Origin: Microcoleus sp. FACHB-1515
Lineage (GTDB): Bacteria; Cyanobacteriota; Cyanobacteriia; Elainellales; Elainellaceae
Assembly: GCF_014696105.1 (NCBI RefSeq)
Contig: NZ_JACJPO010000011.1
Span: forward strand, 81,482-145,481
Length of the DNA: 64,000 bases
Direction of reading: 5' to 3'
The notes under the pieces are model-generated. The model did no database searches. It had not been told where the DNA came from and saw only the letters and a program-made list of their open reading frames with translations. This document shows positions 43,019 to 51,307 of the stretch, one piece after another. Every line of letters begins with the position of its first letter. The first letter of the stretch is position 1. A program made the translations under genes and the position numbers.

Positions 43019-43506
43019 TGCGATGATCTCCAATAGCACTTGGAGAAAACCCTGACACGAATCATCCCTCCTAAGACGTAGTTATTCGCACAAAACCACA
43101 TCAGATTTTTTATTCGGTAGCGATCGTCACTTTTGTCGTAAAGAATCTTGAATAAAGATTAAAAAACTTAACTAATTGCACACATCGCGATAAGTTAGCA
43201 GCGAGGCCAATCTGCTTTTGACTCGACGCCCGCCCAGCCATTGCGATTTCACAACCATCAAAATACTTTCGTACTATTGAAGGAAGGGTCACTCAAACTT
43301 TGATTCGCTGAAATTTAGCTGCAATACTCCATTTACCTGCCAATTTCAGCAGACCCGCTTGGAAAGAGAAAGCTGCTCAAAGATGCTTGTTTGAGATCGC
43401 GATCGCTTGAATTTGCTTTTGTTCTCTCAGGCCAATTCAATCCACTTCTGACTGAGTCTGCACTTCTCATTTCTCCTCAAACTGGCCGCATCGCGATTAC
43501 CCCAGG
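43019..43506. other. Non-coding region between DUF3291 gene and CHASE3 kinase
   Basis: In these 488 bases I see no credible gene, tRNA or terminator. A 60-residue frame on the minus strand (43110-43292) is judged spurious. The region must contain the divergent promoters of the DUF3291-LysE operon and of the CHASE3-kinase operon. Confidence 0.6.
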
Positions 43507-45348
43507 TTGCAAAATTCCGCTGTGACTCGTCGATCGCCCGCTCGCTACATTCATTTCGGACTGATCACAGCGTTGCTGCTGCTGATCTCAACTGCGGCTA
43601 CGTTCTACTATCACATTCATCGCCTGCAAGCCAACGAGCAAGCAATCCAGCATTCCTATCAGGTGCGATCGAGCTTGGATGCTGTGCTTTCCACGCTCAA
43701 AGATGCCGAAACTGGACAGCGCGGCTACATCATCACGGGAGAAGCGCAATACCTCGAACCGTATCAAACGGCGATCGCTCAAATTGACGCACAGCTTGGC
43801 GAATTGCGTACTTTAGTTTCGCCAAGCGATTCGCTCACGGCTCATGATTCGCAGCAGCAAGCGCGGTTGGCGCAGGTGGAAACAACGATCGAAGCGCGAC
43901 TTGCGGTGCTTCGATCAGCGATCGAGGCGCGGCGAAAGTCCGGCGAAACTGCTGCTGAGGAAATGGTGCGATCGGGGCAGGGCAAAGCCTTGATGGACAG
44001 CACTCGCCAGCAGATCGCCGCAATGCAAAGGCAAGAAACCGATCGGCTCGCTCAGGCGCAGCAAGATTCCGCCGCCAGCTTTCAGCAAGCGATCGATGCC
44101 GTCACGATTGCCCTCGCGCTCAATCTGCTTCTACTGGGTTTGGTGTATGCCTTGTTTCGTCGCGATCGTCATCTCCGCAGCCAAGAGGACGATCGGCAGC
44201 AGCAGCTCATCAGCGAAATTGAAGCGCAGCGCAGACAGCTTGAGGCAGTTGTGCAAAATTTGCCTGTGGGCACGATGATTGCCGAAGCGCGATCGGGACG
44301 GATCATCTTGGGCAATCAGCAAGTTGAACTGATTCTAGGACACGACTTTTTCGGCAGCGATATCAGCAAGCGCAGTGACAAAGCGTTTCACCTCGACGGG
44401 CGATTGCTTGAGCCGGAAGAATATCCGCTGGCGCGGGCGTTGCTGACGGGTGAAACGATTCTCGATCAGGAAATTCTCTATCAGCAAGAAGACGGATCGT
44501 TTCGCGTCATTCGTGCGAGTGCCACACCGATTCGCGATCGCGGCGAAATTGTTGCGGGCGTCGTTGCCTTCTACGACATCACCCCGTTGCGTAAAGCCCA
44601 AGAAGAAGTGCAGCAGCTTAACGCCAGTTTGGAACAGCGCGTCCAAGAACGCACCGCTCAGCTACAAGAAGCAAACGAGGAGATGGAAGCGTTTTCCTAC
44701 TCGGTTGCTCACGATCTTCGTGCTCCACTGCGGGGAATGCAGGGATTCGCGGAGGCGTTGCTGGAAGATTATGGCGATCGCCTCGACAGCGAAGGCCGTG
44801 AATACGCGCAGTTCATCATTGCTTCCGCCCAACGGCTGGAAACGCTTATTCAAGATCTGCTTGCCTACAGCCGCCTAAGTCGTGCCGAACTGCCGCTGAG
44901 GGCGATCGATCTCAATGGCGTTGTCGCCGAAGCAATTCAGCAGCTTGAGAACGATTTGATTCGCTCACAAGCACAAATGATCATTCAGTTCAATCTTCCC
45001 AGTGTAACTGGACATCGATCGACTTTGATACAAGTCGTGAGCAATCTAATTTCAAATGCGGTGAAATTTGTGGCCGAAGGAGTTAGGCCAAAAGTTGAAA
45101 TTTCAGCCGAAAAACAAGGCGATCGAGTCCGTCTGTGGGTAATCGACAACGGCATTGGAATTGAGGATAAGTATTATAGTCGAATCTTTCGCGTATTCGA
45201 GCGACTGCACGGTGTTGAGGCATATCCCGGCACTGGCGTTGGTTTGGCGATCGTGCGAAAGGGAACTGAACGTATGGGCGGCTCAGTTGGAGTCGAATCG
45301 AAACTCGATGCGGGCAGTCGTTTTTGGATTGAATTAAAGGAGTCTTGA
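43507..45348 (+). CDS. CHASE3-PAS sensor histidine kinase
   Basis: This 613-residue kinase has a span at about residues 16-36, a CHASE3 sensory segment (DAETGQRGYIITGEAQYLEPY near 66-86) and a second span at about 198-216. It continues with a PAS domain (about 245-360), a coiled coil, HisKA with the phosphoacceptor His402 in VAHDLRAPLRG, and HATPase (DNGIGIE, GTGVGLAIV). The DLRAPLR box is that of phytochrome-type kinases. The start is TTG 43507 or GTG 43522; neither has a clear ribosome-binding site. The response regulator follows 10 bases downstream. Confidence 0.9.
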   Translation: MQNSAVTRRSPARYIHFGLITALLLLISTAATFYYHIHRLQANEQAIQHSYQVRSSLDAVLSTLKDAETGQRGYIITGEAQYLEPYQTAIAQIDAQLGELRTLVSPSDSLTAHDSQQQARLAQVETTIEARLAVLRSAIEARRKSGETAAEEMVRSGQGKALMDSTRQQIAAMQRQETDRLAQAQQDSAASFQQAIDAVTIALALNLLLLGLVYALFRRDRHLRSQEDDRQQQLISEIEAQRRQLEAVVQNLPVGTMIAEARSGRIILGNQQVELILGHDFFGSDISKRSDKAFHLDGRLLEPEEYPLARALLTGETILDQEILYQQEDGSFRVIRASATPIRDRGEIVAGVVAFYDITPLRKAQEEVQQLNASLEQRVQERTAQLQEANEEMEAFSYSVAHDLRAPLRGMQGFAEALLEDYGDRLDSEGREYAQFIIASAQRLETLIQDLLAYSRLSRAELPLRAIDLNGVVAEAIQQLENDLIRSQAQMIIQFNLPSVTGHRSTLIQVVSNLISNAVKFVAEGVRPKVEISAEKQGDRVRLWVIDNGIGIEDKYYSRIFRVFERLHGVEAYPGTGVGLAIVRKGTERMGGSVGVESKLDAGSRFWIELKES

Positions 45349-45358
45349 AACCAACTAA

Positions 45359-45808
45359 ATGAATTTACCAACTGTCCTGCTTGTGGAAGACGACCCGAAT
45401 GACATTCGGCTGACACAGCGAGCATTTCGGATGGCAGGGTTGAACGTTTCTTTGCAAATTGTGCAGGACGGAGACTCGGCTGTTTCCTATCTCAATGGTG
45501 AAGCAGAATATCGCAATCGCGATCGCTATCCCTTTCCGATTCTTGCCCTGCTTGATTTGAAGCTGCCGCGTCGATCGGGTCACGAAGTTCTATCCTGGGT
45601 GAGGCAGCAGCCGCAGATTAAACGTCTACCTATAGTGGTTTTAACTTCTTCTAAAGAATTGATAGACATTAATCAGGCTTATGATCTCGGTGCAAATGCG
45701 TACCTGACCAAGCCGATCGGATTCGCGGCGCTGCTGGAAATGATCAGAACTCTGAATCTGTTCTGGCTGCTGCTCAATGAATACCCTGAAATTCAGCCGG
45801 AGGCATAA
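45359..45808 (+). CDS. Rcp1-like single-domain response regulator
   Basis: This 149-residue protein is a lone receiver domain (LLVEDDPNDIRLTQRAF) of the Rcp1 type that partners phytochrome-like kinases. The phosphoacceptor Asp66 (LALLDLKLP), the Thr/Ser of VVLTSS and the Lys of YLTKP are intact. It has no output domain and probably passes phosphate to another protein. It lies between two kinases in a probable three-gene operon, with 10-base and 9-base gaps. Confidence 0.92.
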   Translation: MNLPTVLLVEDDPNDIRLTQRAFRMAGLNVSLQIVQDGDSAVSYLNGEAEYRNRDRYPFPILALLDLKLPRRSGHEVLSWVRQQPQIKRLPIVVLTSSKELIDINQAYDLGANAYLTKPIGFAALLEMIRTLNLFWLLLNEYPEIQPEA

Positions 45809-45817
45809 CACACCCGA

Positions 45818-47269
45818 ATGCTGCACATTTTGCTTGTGGATGACGATCCGAATGACCGCTTGCTGATTATCCGCGAGCTAGAGCGAGAATTCACCGAGTT
45901 ACAGGTCACGCCGATCGTCGATGCCGATGCGCTCGCTCAAGCCCTAGTGGGCGATCGCTTCGATCTTGTCATCACCGATCATCGCCTCCGCTGGAGCAAC
46001 GGACTGAACATTCTGCGCGAAATCAAGTCGCGCTTTCCCGCCTGTCCCGTCATCATGTTTACCAACACGGGAAACGAAGAGATTGCCGTTGCCGCCATGA
46101 AAGCCGGATTGGATGACTACATCATCAAGTCGCCGCGCCACTATGTCCGCCTTTCTGCTGCCGTCCGCGTTGCACTCAATAATCTGGACGCGCAACGCCG
46201 CGTTGCCCGACTGGAATATCGACTGCAATCGCTGCTCAATCAGCTTAACGTCGGCGTTTTTCGCGCCACCTTGACCGGACAAGTGCTGGAGAGCAACAAC
46301 GCTTTCACGCGCCTGCTCGGTCTCAGTCCCGATGAGACGAATCTCAATTTGCGCGATCTCTTCTGGAATACCGACCTGCCGACGCAGCAGCGACCGCAGC
46401 AAATCGAAATCGGCTTGACGCGCGGCCAGTGGGTTTTGCTGACGCAATATCTCAACACGAGTGACGAAGAACTGGTGATCGACGGACTGGTGGAGGACAT
46501 CACCGATCGCAAACGATCGGAGGCCGAACTGCGCCGCCTGAATGAAACGCTGGAAGAACGAGTGCGCGATCGCACCGTGCAACTCGAAGAAGTCAACGCC
46601 GAACTCGAAGCCTTTGCCTCGTCCGTCTCCCACGACCTCCGCGCCCCGCTGCGAGCAATTCAGGGTTTTGCGAACCTGATTTTGCAAGATCACGGGGATC
46701 AGCTCAACCTGACGAGCATCGATTATCTGCGGCGGATCATCGGCGCAACCGATCGCATGAACGCCCTGATTGAAGATTTGCTGGCCTACAGCCGCCTCAG
46801 CCGCGCCAATTTGCCGCTAGAGCCTGTGGATTTGCGGGCGATCGTCTCCGACGCGATCGCTCAGCTTGATGCGGAAATTCAAGCCCGCAACGCTCAAGTG
46901 GTGATGGTGATGCCCCTGCCAACCGCAATGGCCCACCCGACAACGCTGCTGCAAGTGCTGGTGAATCTGCTCGACAACGCCACGAAATTCGTCGCTCCGG
47001 GCGTTCAGCCGCAGGTGCAAATTCAAGCCGAAGTTGAGCCGCAGTCCGTCAAGCTTTCCTTGCAAGACAACGGCATCGGCATTGATCCCGCCAACCAAGA
47101 GCAGATTTTTGGCGTGTTGGAGCGGCTGCACGGCGAAGAAACCTATCCGGGCAACGGGATTGGATTGGCGATCGTCCGCAAAGGCATCGAGCGGATGGGC
47201 GGCTCGGTCGAAGTGCGATCGAACCTCGGTCAGGGCAGCCGCTTCTCAATTCGGCTTCAGCGCACCTGA
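45818..47269 (+). CDS. Receiver-PAS-histidine kinase
   Basis: This 483-residue cytoplasmic kinase starts with its own receiver domain (LLVDDDPNDRL, Asp54, with an atypical switch KSP in place of KP), then a PAS-like domain (about 132-232), a coiled coil, HisKA with His272 in VSHDLRAPLRA, and HATPase (DNGIGID, GNGIGLAIV). The N-terminal receiver suggests that it is driven by the preceding Rcp1-like regulator or by the CHASE3 kinase. Its end overlaps the convergent methyltransferase gene by 13 bases. Confidence 0.9.
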   Translation: MLHILLVDDDPNDRLLIIRELEREFTELQVTPIVDADALAQALVGDRFDLVITDHRLRWSNGLNILREIKSRFPACPVIMFTNTGNEEIAVAAMKAGLDDYIIKSPRHYVRLSAAVRVALNNLDAQRRVARLEYRLQSLLNQLNVGVFRATLTGQVLESNNAFTRLLGLSPDETNLNLRDLFWNTDLPTQQRPQQIEIGLTRGQWVLLTQYLNTSDEELVIDGLVEDITDRKRSEAELRRLNETLEERVRDRTVQLEEVNAELEAFASSVSHDLRAPLRAIQGFANLILQDHGDQLNLTSIDYLRRIIGATDRMNALIEDLLAYSRLSRANLPLEPVDLRAIVSDAIAQLDAEIQARNAQVVMVMPLPTAMAHPTTLLQVLVNLLDNATKFVAPGVQPQVQIQAEVEPQSVKLSLQDNGIGIDPANQEQIFGVLERLHGEETYPGNGIGLAIVRKGIERMGGSVEVRSNLGQGSRFSIRLQRT

Positions 47270-48183
47270 GCGACGATCGTGCGGTGGCGCGGACTGTTGC
47301 AGGTCAAAGTCGGGCGCGTGAAGCCTGCCGATTCGATCGCTGCCTCAATGTCAAACGTGAAATAGTCGTCCAAATACGGCTCGGTACTCTTGAGCAAGGT
47401 CAAAATGTATGGCGGCATCTTTGCATGAATCTCAGATTTTGGATTCATGTCCATCAGCGCGAAATGTCCGCCCGGACGCAGAACTCGCCGCGCTTCTTGG
47501 AAAATCGCGATCGCTACTTCCCTCGGCAGTTCGTGAAACAGCAGGAAAGCTGAAACCAGATCAAACGATCGATCCGGTAAGCCCGTTGACTCGGCAGCAG
47601 CGTGAAGCCAGTTGATCGATCGATCCGGATCGCGATATCGAGCGATCGTCAAAAAATACGGCGATAAATCCAATCCGGTAATCTTCGCCTGCGGATAAAC
47701 CGCCTGCATCGCAAACGAACTCATGCCGACGCTACAGCCCAGGTCGAGAACATCTTGCGGCTGCGGAATTTGCGCCTTGAGAACCTTGTGATAGCTCGAT
47801 CGCAGTTTCGCATCTCCTGCCGCGCCTGCTTCCGGCCAGATGCGAGCGTGAACAGCTTGCGCGGCCACTTCCACTTCCATTGCCGATTCCCAACTGAGAT
47901 TGCCTTCGTCGTAAGCGTGGAACGGCTTCAAATAGTAGTCGGGATACTCAAGCGGCGATCGCACCTGCGCCAGTTCCGTTTCCCAAGCTGGATCAAATTC
48001 GGTTGCCTGATCGCGTGCCCGCAAATTTTTCACCTCATCTCGCCAATACACGCCGATCGATTCTGCCCGCTTGATCATCATCGATCGCGCTTGATGTTTG
48101 GCAAGCTGGGCGATCGGTTTAATTGCCAAAACACCATTGACCAGTTGCGAGGCAAGGCGAGGTGCAGGAGGAGTTGCAGTCAT
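47257..48183 (-). CDS. Class I SAM-dependent methyltransferase
   Basis: The 308-residue protein has a Rossmann-like methyltransferase domain from about residue 125: VLDLGCSVGMSS (motif I), ITGLDLSPYFL, LPDRSFDLVSAFLLFHELP (motif II/III) and LRPGGHFALMDMNPKS. A family-specific N-terminal helical region (residues 1-115) precedes it. The layout is like plant and cyanobacterial UbiE/COQ5-like methyltransferases of unknown substrate. It is transcribed toward the kinase operon. Confidence 0.82.
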   Translation of the reverse strand: MTATPPAPRLASQLVNGVLAIKPIAQLAKHQARSMMIKRAESIGVYWRDEVKNLRARDQATEFDPAWETELAQVRSPLEYPDYYLKPFHAYDEGNLSWESAMEVEVAAQAVHARIWPEAGAAGDAKLRSSYHKVLKAQIPQPQDVLDLGCSVGMSSFAMQAVYPQAKITGLDLSPYFLTIARYRDPDRSINWLHAAAESTGLPDRSFDLVSAFLLFHELPREVAIAIFQEARRVLRPGGHFALMDMNPKSEIHAKMPPYILTLLKSTEPYLDDYFTFDIEAAIESAGFTRPTLTCNSPRHRTIVAQVR

Positions 48184-48364
48184 TGTGTCTATCGTGATTT
48201 CTAAAAAATGATGGAGCTGGCATTCTCAACATTGACATTACTCAGAAGGAAGATCAAGCGCTCTTGCAGCGATCGCTCCAGCCGATCGCAAAGATACTTT
48301 ACTAAATGTCGATCGATCGCCAGCAAGCCGCTATTCTAAGTCAAAATACCGCTTGTGGCCTCGA

Positions 48365-48715
48365 ATGCTCGATTTATCGTACCTCGCTGACTTTTCGCGG
48401 ACGCACTGCATCGCCATTTGTGCCTTCTTGGTTCCCGCAAATCTGCTGGCAACCTCGCAAACTTTGTGGATGGCTTGGCAGCAGCGCCCCCTGAAACAGC
48501 TTTACCTGATGGCTGCGGTTGCCGCGCTGTATGCGATCGCGATGGTGCTGCACGTCATGACCTGGCTGTGGATTGGTGTGATCATGCTGCCCACGTTTGT
48601 GCTGCTCGGTTTGGGAAGCACCTGCTTGATCAGCAACGCGCTAGCGATCGGCTGGGCACTCTATCGTCGATCGCAGCTTTCGCAAAGGGTCGCATCCCCG
48701 GTAAGATCTTGCTAG
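48365..48715 (+). CDS. Small polytopic membrane protein, unknown function
   Basis: The 116-residue protein has about three or four membrane spans (THCIAICAFLVPANLLAT, LYLMAAVAALYAIAMVLHV, IGVIMLPTFVLLGLGSTCLI) and a basic C-terminal tail. It has no recognised motif. ATG 48365 is preferred to an upstream TTG at 48353. It lies 46 bases ahead of the psaJ-like gene in the same direction, so a shared transcript and membrane-related role are possible. Confidence 0.6.
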   Translation: MLDLSYLADFSRTHCIAICAFLVPANLLATSQTLWMAWQQRPLKQLYLMAAVAALYAIAMVLHVMTWLWIGVIMLPTFVLLGLGSTCLISNALAIGWALYRRSQLSQRVASPVRSC

Positions 48716-48761
48716 CCGTCATCTGGCTTCATTTCACTTTGAAGACAACATTGGAGAAATC

Positions 48762-48893
48762 ATGCAGTTGAAATATTTTGTCACCTACCTTTCGACCGCT
48801 CCGGTTTTGGCGACGATTACGCTCGTAACGATCGCCGTTCTGCTGAGCTACTTCGTGTACTTTGTGCCCGATCGCTTGTTCTTCCCTGCCTAA
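48762..48893 (+). CDS. Divergent PsaJ-like photosystem I subunit
   Basis: This 43-residue single-span protein starts YFVTYLSTAPVLATI, which is the hallmark N-terminal motif of PsaJ, and ends FVPDRLFFPA, matching the family's F-x-PD-x-LF-x-P. PsaJ is a peripheral photosystem I subunit beside PsaF that binds chlorophyll and carotenoid. Between these motifs the usual EFNRF is replaced by YFVYF, so the conserved Glu is missing. No psaF is adjacent, unlike the normal psaF-psaJ arrangement, so it is probably a specialised paralogue. It has a GGAG ribosome-binding site. Confidence 0.75.
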   Translation: MQLKYFVTYLSTAPVLATITLVTIAVLLSYFVYFVPDRLFFPA

Positions 48894-48900
48894 TTCCTGA

Positions 48901-48929
48901 AAACCGGAGTAGCTCAGCATCTCCGGTTT
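48901..48929 (+). terminator. Terminator-like hairpin after the psaJ-like gene
   Basis: A 9-bp perfect stem AAACCGGAG/CTCCGGTTT (48901-48909, 48921-48929) with an 11-base loop begins 7 bases after the stop. A second 8-bp stem AAAGGGCG/CGCCCTTT (48950-48957, 48967-48974) followed by a T-rich stretch lies just downstream. Neither has a perfect T run. Confidence 0.65.
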
Positions 48930-49007
48930 CGATTTAATAAACGAACCTTAAAGGGCGGTGTTCGATCGCCCTTTGTTCATTTTTGGAAAACTTTTGAGAG
49001 AAGAAAA

Positions 49008-49127
49008 ATGTCTCCAGAATTGATGAATGAAAATACAATCAATTTGGTGATTGGTGGATTGGCGATCGCAATTGGCATCGGCGCATTTTTGATGATGTTC
49101 ACCACGATTTTTACAACGAAAAAATAA
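49008..49127 (+). CDS. 39-residue single-span membrane protein
   Basis: This short frame has a clear ribosome-binding site (GAGAG) and encodes MSPELMNENTINLVIGGLAIA followed by IGIGAFLMMFTTIFTTKK-type sequence: a polar N terminus, one helix, and a basic end. The pattern is that of the small single-span subunits of photosynthetic or respiratory complexes, but it does not match any I know. It lies between the psaJ-like gene and the creatininase-like gene, 19 bases before the latter. Confidence 0.6.
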   Translation: MSPELMNENTINLVIGGLAIAIGIGAFLMMFTTIFTTKK

Positions 49128-49146
49128 AGTTTGCTTTTGAAAAATC

Positions 49147-49890
49147 ATGCTTCTCCACCTTTCCACCTGGCCGGAAGTTGAAGATTATTTGACGCGATCG
49201 CAAGCCCTCATTTTGCCGATCGGCTCAACCGAACAGCACGGTCCCACTGGACTAATCGGCACGGATGCAATTTGCGCGGAAGCGATCGCCAAAGGCGTCG
49301 GTGAAGTGACGGGGGCGATCGTCGCGCCCACCATCAACGTCGGCATGGCGCTACATCACACGGCTTTTCCTGGCAGCATCAGCCTTCGTCCCAGCACGCT
49401 CATTCTCGTCATCCGCGACTATCTCGTTAGCCTCACCCGCGCTGGATTCACCAAATTCTTTTTCATCAACGGACATGGCGGCAACATGGCAACTTTGAAA
49501 GCCGCTTTTTCCGAAACCTATGAAGTGCTGACGGATCTAAATTTGCCCAACAGCGATCGCGTCCAGTGTTGCCTCGCCAACTGGTTCATGTGCGGCTCGG
49601 TCTATCAGCTTGCCAAAGAACTTTACGGCAATCAGGAAGGTTCCCACGCCACGCCCAGCGAAGTTGCCCTGACGCAATTTGTTTACCCAAACGCCATCAA
49701 GCAAGCCCCCCTGTCGGCAGAAGTCGCTTCCGGTCATCCAATCTATGGCGCGATCGATTTTCGCCGCTCCTATCCTGATGGCCGTATGGGTTCAAATCCT
49801 GCCCTCGCCACTCCGGAACACGGTCGCCAATTCTATGAAGCAGCAGTCAAAGAACTCAGCAACAGCTATCTAGAATTTGCCAATTCGTAA
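49147..49890 (+). CDS. Creatininase family amidohydrolase
   Basis: The 247-residue protein has the fold markers of the creatininase family: GSTEQHGP (metal ligands Glu and His), HTAFPGSISLRP, FINGHGGN and GSHATPSEVA. Members hydrolyse cyclic or linear amides, for example creatinine or formamide intermediates in deazaflavin and mycofactocin pathways; the substrate here is unknown. It follows the 39-residue gene by 19 bases and may share its transcript. Confidence 0.85.
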   Translation: MLLHLSTWPEVEDYLTRSQALILPIGSTEQHGPTGLIGTDAICAEAIAKGVGEVTGAIVAPTINVGMALHHTAFPGSISLRPSTLILVIRDYLVSLTRAGFTKFFFINGHGGNMATLKAAFSETYEVLTDLNLPNSDRVQCCLANWFMCGSVYQLAKELYGNQEGSHATPSEVALTQFVYPNAIKQAPLSAEVASGHPIYGAIDFRRSYPDGRMGSNPALATPEHGRQFYEAAVKELSNSYLEFANS

Positions 49891-50091
49891 GGGGATCGCC
49901 GCTAGTCGCGATCGAAGCTGGAAATAAACAGAAGATTTCAGCCTAATCAACCCGCAGCAGCATATTCTGCGGAAACGTTCTGCATAATAATTGTTAGCTC
50001 CCCTGACTGGCGATTGTGTAGAAGTCTAAAGATTTGACTAAGAGCTTGAAAGTAGAACTAACATTCTGGTTAACTCAACAACACCGAAATT

Positions 50092-51105
50092 ATGAGTCGA
50101 AATATACGTCTATTTCCAACCTACTCACAGAAAGAAAATCAAACAACAAACCACTGCCTTTTAATTCTTAAGATGCTGTATGAAGAGAATCCTAAATTTC
50201 TCTCGGAAGCACTAGGTTTATTGTTCGGTGAGAATTTTTCAGGAACTGTAGGTGTAAAGTTCATTCAACAGCGCCGTGCGAAAGACTGTGTGCCAGATGG
50301 TGAGATTTTTCAAGATTCGTTCTCGGTTTTCATTGAGACAAAGCTTGGCAGTGATTTCGGGGAGAAACAGCTTTTAGCTCATCTAAACACATTGAAAGCG
50401 AAGCAAGGAGAGAGAATACTCATAGCTTTAGGCAACTTTGAGCAAGACCCAGCAAACCACCCGGTTTTGCAATCTGTTGCAACTAAGGCTAAAGAAGAAG
50501 GTGTTGTTTTTGTATCTGTTAGTTTTGAACAATTTCTTCAAGCAATTCAGTTACCTTATTTGCCCAAGAATTTAATTGATGCAGTTTCAGATTTGGGTGA
50601 ATATCTTGATGAGAATAATTTGTTGCCGTCTTGGAAGTATCGCTTGGATGTCGTAAACTGCAAAGAAAGTTTTGATGGTGTATTGAAGCACAAAATCTAC
50701 ACCTGTCCAGCGCAAACTGGAGCATATAACCATCGTCGCAGTTTGTATTTTGGGACATACCGTAATAAGTGTGTTGAACAGATATTACAAATTGAAGCAG
50801 TTGTAGATCTGGAATCTGAAGATGAAGCGAGCTTGGTTTGGAGTAATGTTAACCGACCAGAGAAAGAGTTGATCCAGACTGCGATAGAACGTCGCCAGAA
50901 AATTGGAGAGTCTTGGTATCCAGTAAGGATATTTGTATTGGATGATATGCATCCTACCAATTTTGTTAAAGCAAGTTCAGGAGGAATGTTCGGTAGTAAG
51001 CAATATTTTGATATTGGAAAGCTAAAGGCTACAGATACAGCAGATCTCGCACAGAAACTTAGAGATAAAACTTGGGAAAACTATGAATCATTGATTCATG
51101 GCTAA
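50092..51105 (+). CDS. PD-(D/E)XK nuclease-like protein, unknown function
   Basis: This 337-residue protein has, at about residues 69-84, an Asp-containing turn (VPDGEIF) and SFSVFIETKLG with the E-x-K pair, which is the order of a PD-(D/E)XK nuclease core. The C-terminal half (SLYFGTYRNKCVEQILQIEAVV, ESWYPVRIFVLDD) is beta-rich and might be a PUA/EVE-like binding domain; this is an inference. A modification-dependent restriction or other defence role is plausible. The gene contains no HIP1 site and is AT-rich relative to its neighbours, which suggests acquisition. A hairpin with attC-like features lies 20 bases after the stop. Confidence 0.6.
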   Translation: MSRNIRLFPTYSQKENQTTNHCLLILKMLYEENPKFLSEALGLLFGENFSGTVGVKFIQQRRAKDCVPDGEIFQDSFSVFIETKLGSDFGEKQLLAHLNTLKAKQGERILIALGNFEQDPANHPVLQSVATKAKEEGVVFVSVSFEQFLQAIQLPYLPKNLIDAVSDLGEYLDENNLLPSWKYRLDVVNCKESFDGVLKHKIYTCPAQTGAYNHRRSLYFGTYRNKCVEQILQIEAVVDLESEDEASLVWSNVNRPEKELIQTAIERRQKIGESWYPVRIFVLDDMHPTNFVKASSGGMFGSKQYFDIGKLKATDTADLAQKLRDKTWENYESLIHG

Positions 51106-51125
51106 TTACTTGCAACCCACCAAGA

Positions 51126-51213
51126 GCGCTAGCACGTCACGCCAGCGGACGGGTGAAAGTTGTTAATACTGAGTTCGAGTTTATCTGCCACCGCTCATTT
51201 CAGCCGTTAGACC
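51126..51213 (+). other. Possible attC-like recombination site
   Basis: An imperfect inverted repeat spans 51126-51213. Its 3' end reads GTTAGAC (51206-51212), matching the integron core consensus GTTRRRY, and AGCGG (51144-51148) pairs with CCGCT (51191-51195). The 5' core (GCGCTAGC) fits the RYYYAAC consensus poorly. It is oriented as expected for a cassette carrying the preceding plus-strand gene. No integron integrase is in the window. Confidence 0.3.
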
Positions 51214-51307
51214 GATCGAACCTGTTTCTTGTTCTAGCTCGATCGATCGAAGCCTAATTGCGTAGTCGCAACCGGATATCTTGCTAGTAAGCTAATCATT
51301 GCGATCG

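Noticed and set aside
43110..43292. 60-codon minus-strand frame in the long non-coding region
   Set aside because: It has no ribosome-binding site, mixed composition and no recognisable pattern.
48762..48893. Interpretation of the psaJ-like gene as part of a far-red light acclimation cluster
   Set aside because: None of the other cluster genes (psaA2, psaB2, apcE2, rfpA and others) is in the window.
49951..49971. CCGCAG/CTGCGG hairpin after the creatininase-like gene
   Set aside because: A six-bp stem without a T run is too weak to call a terminator.
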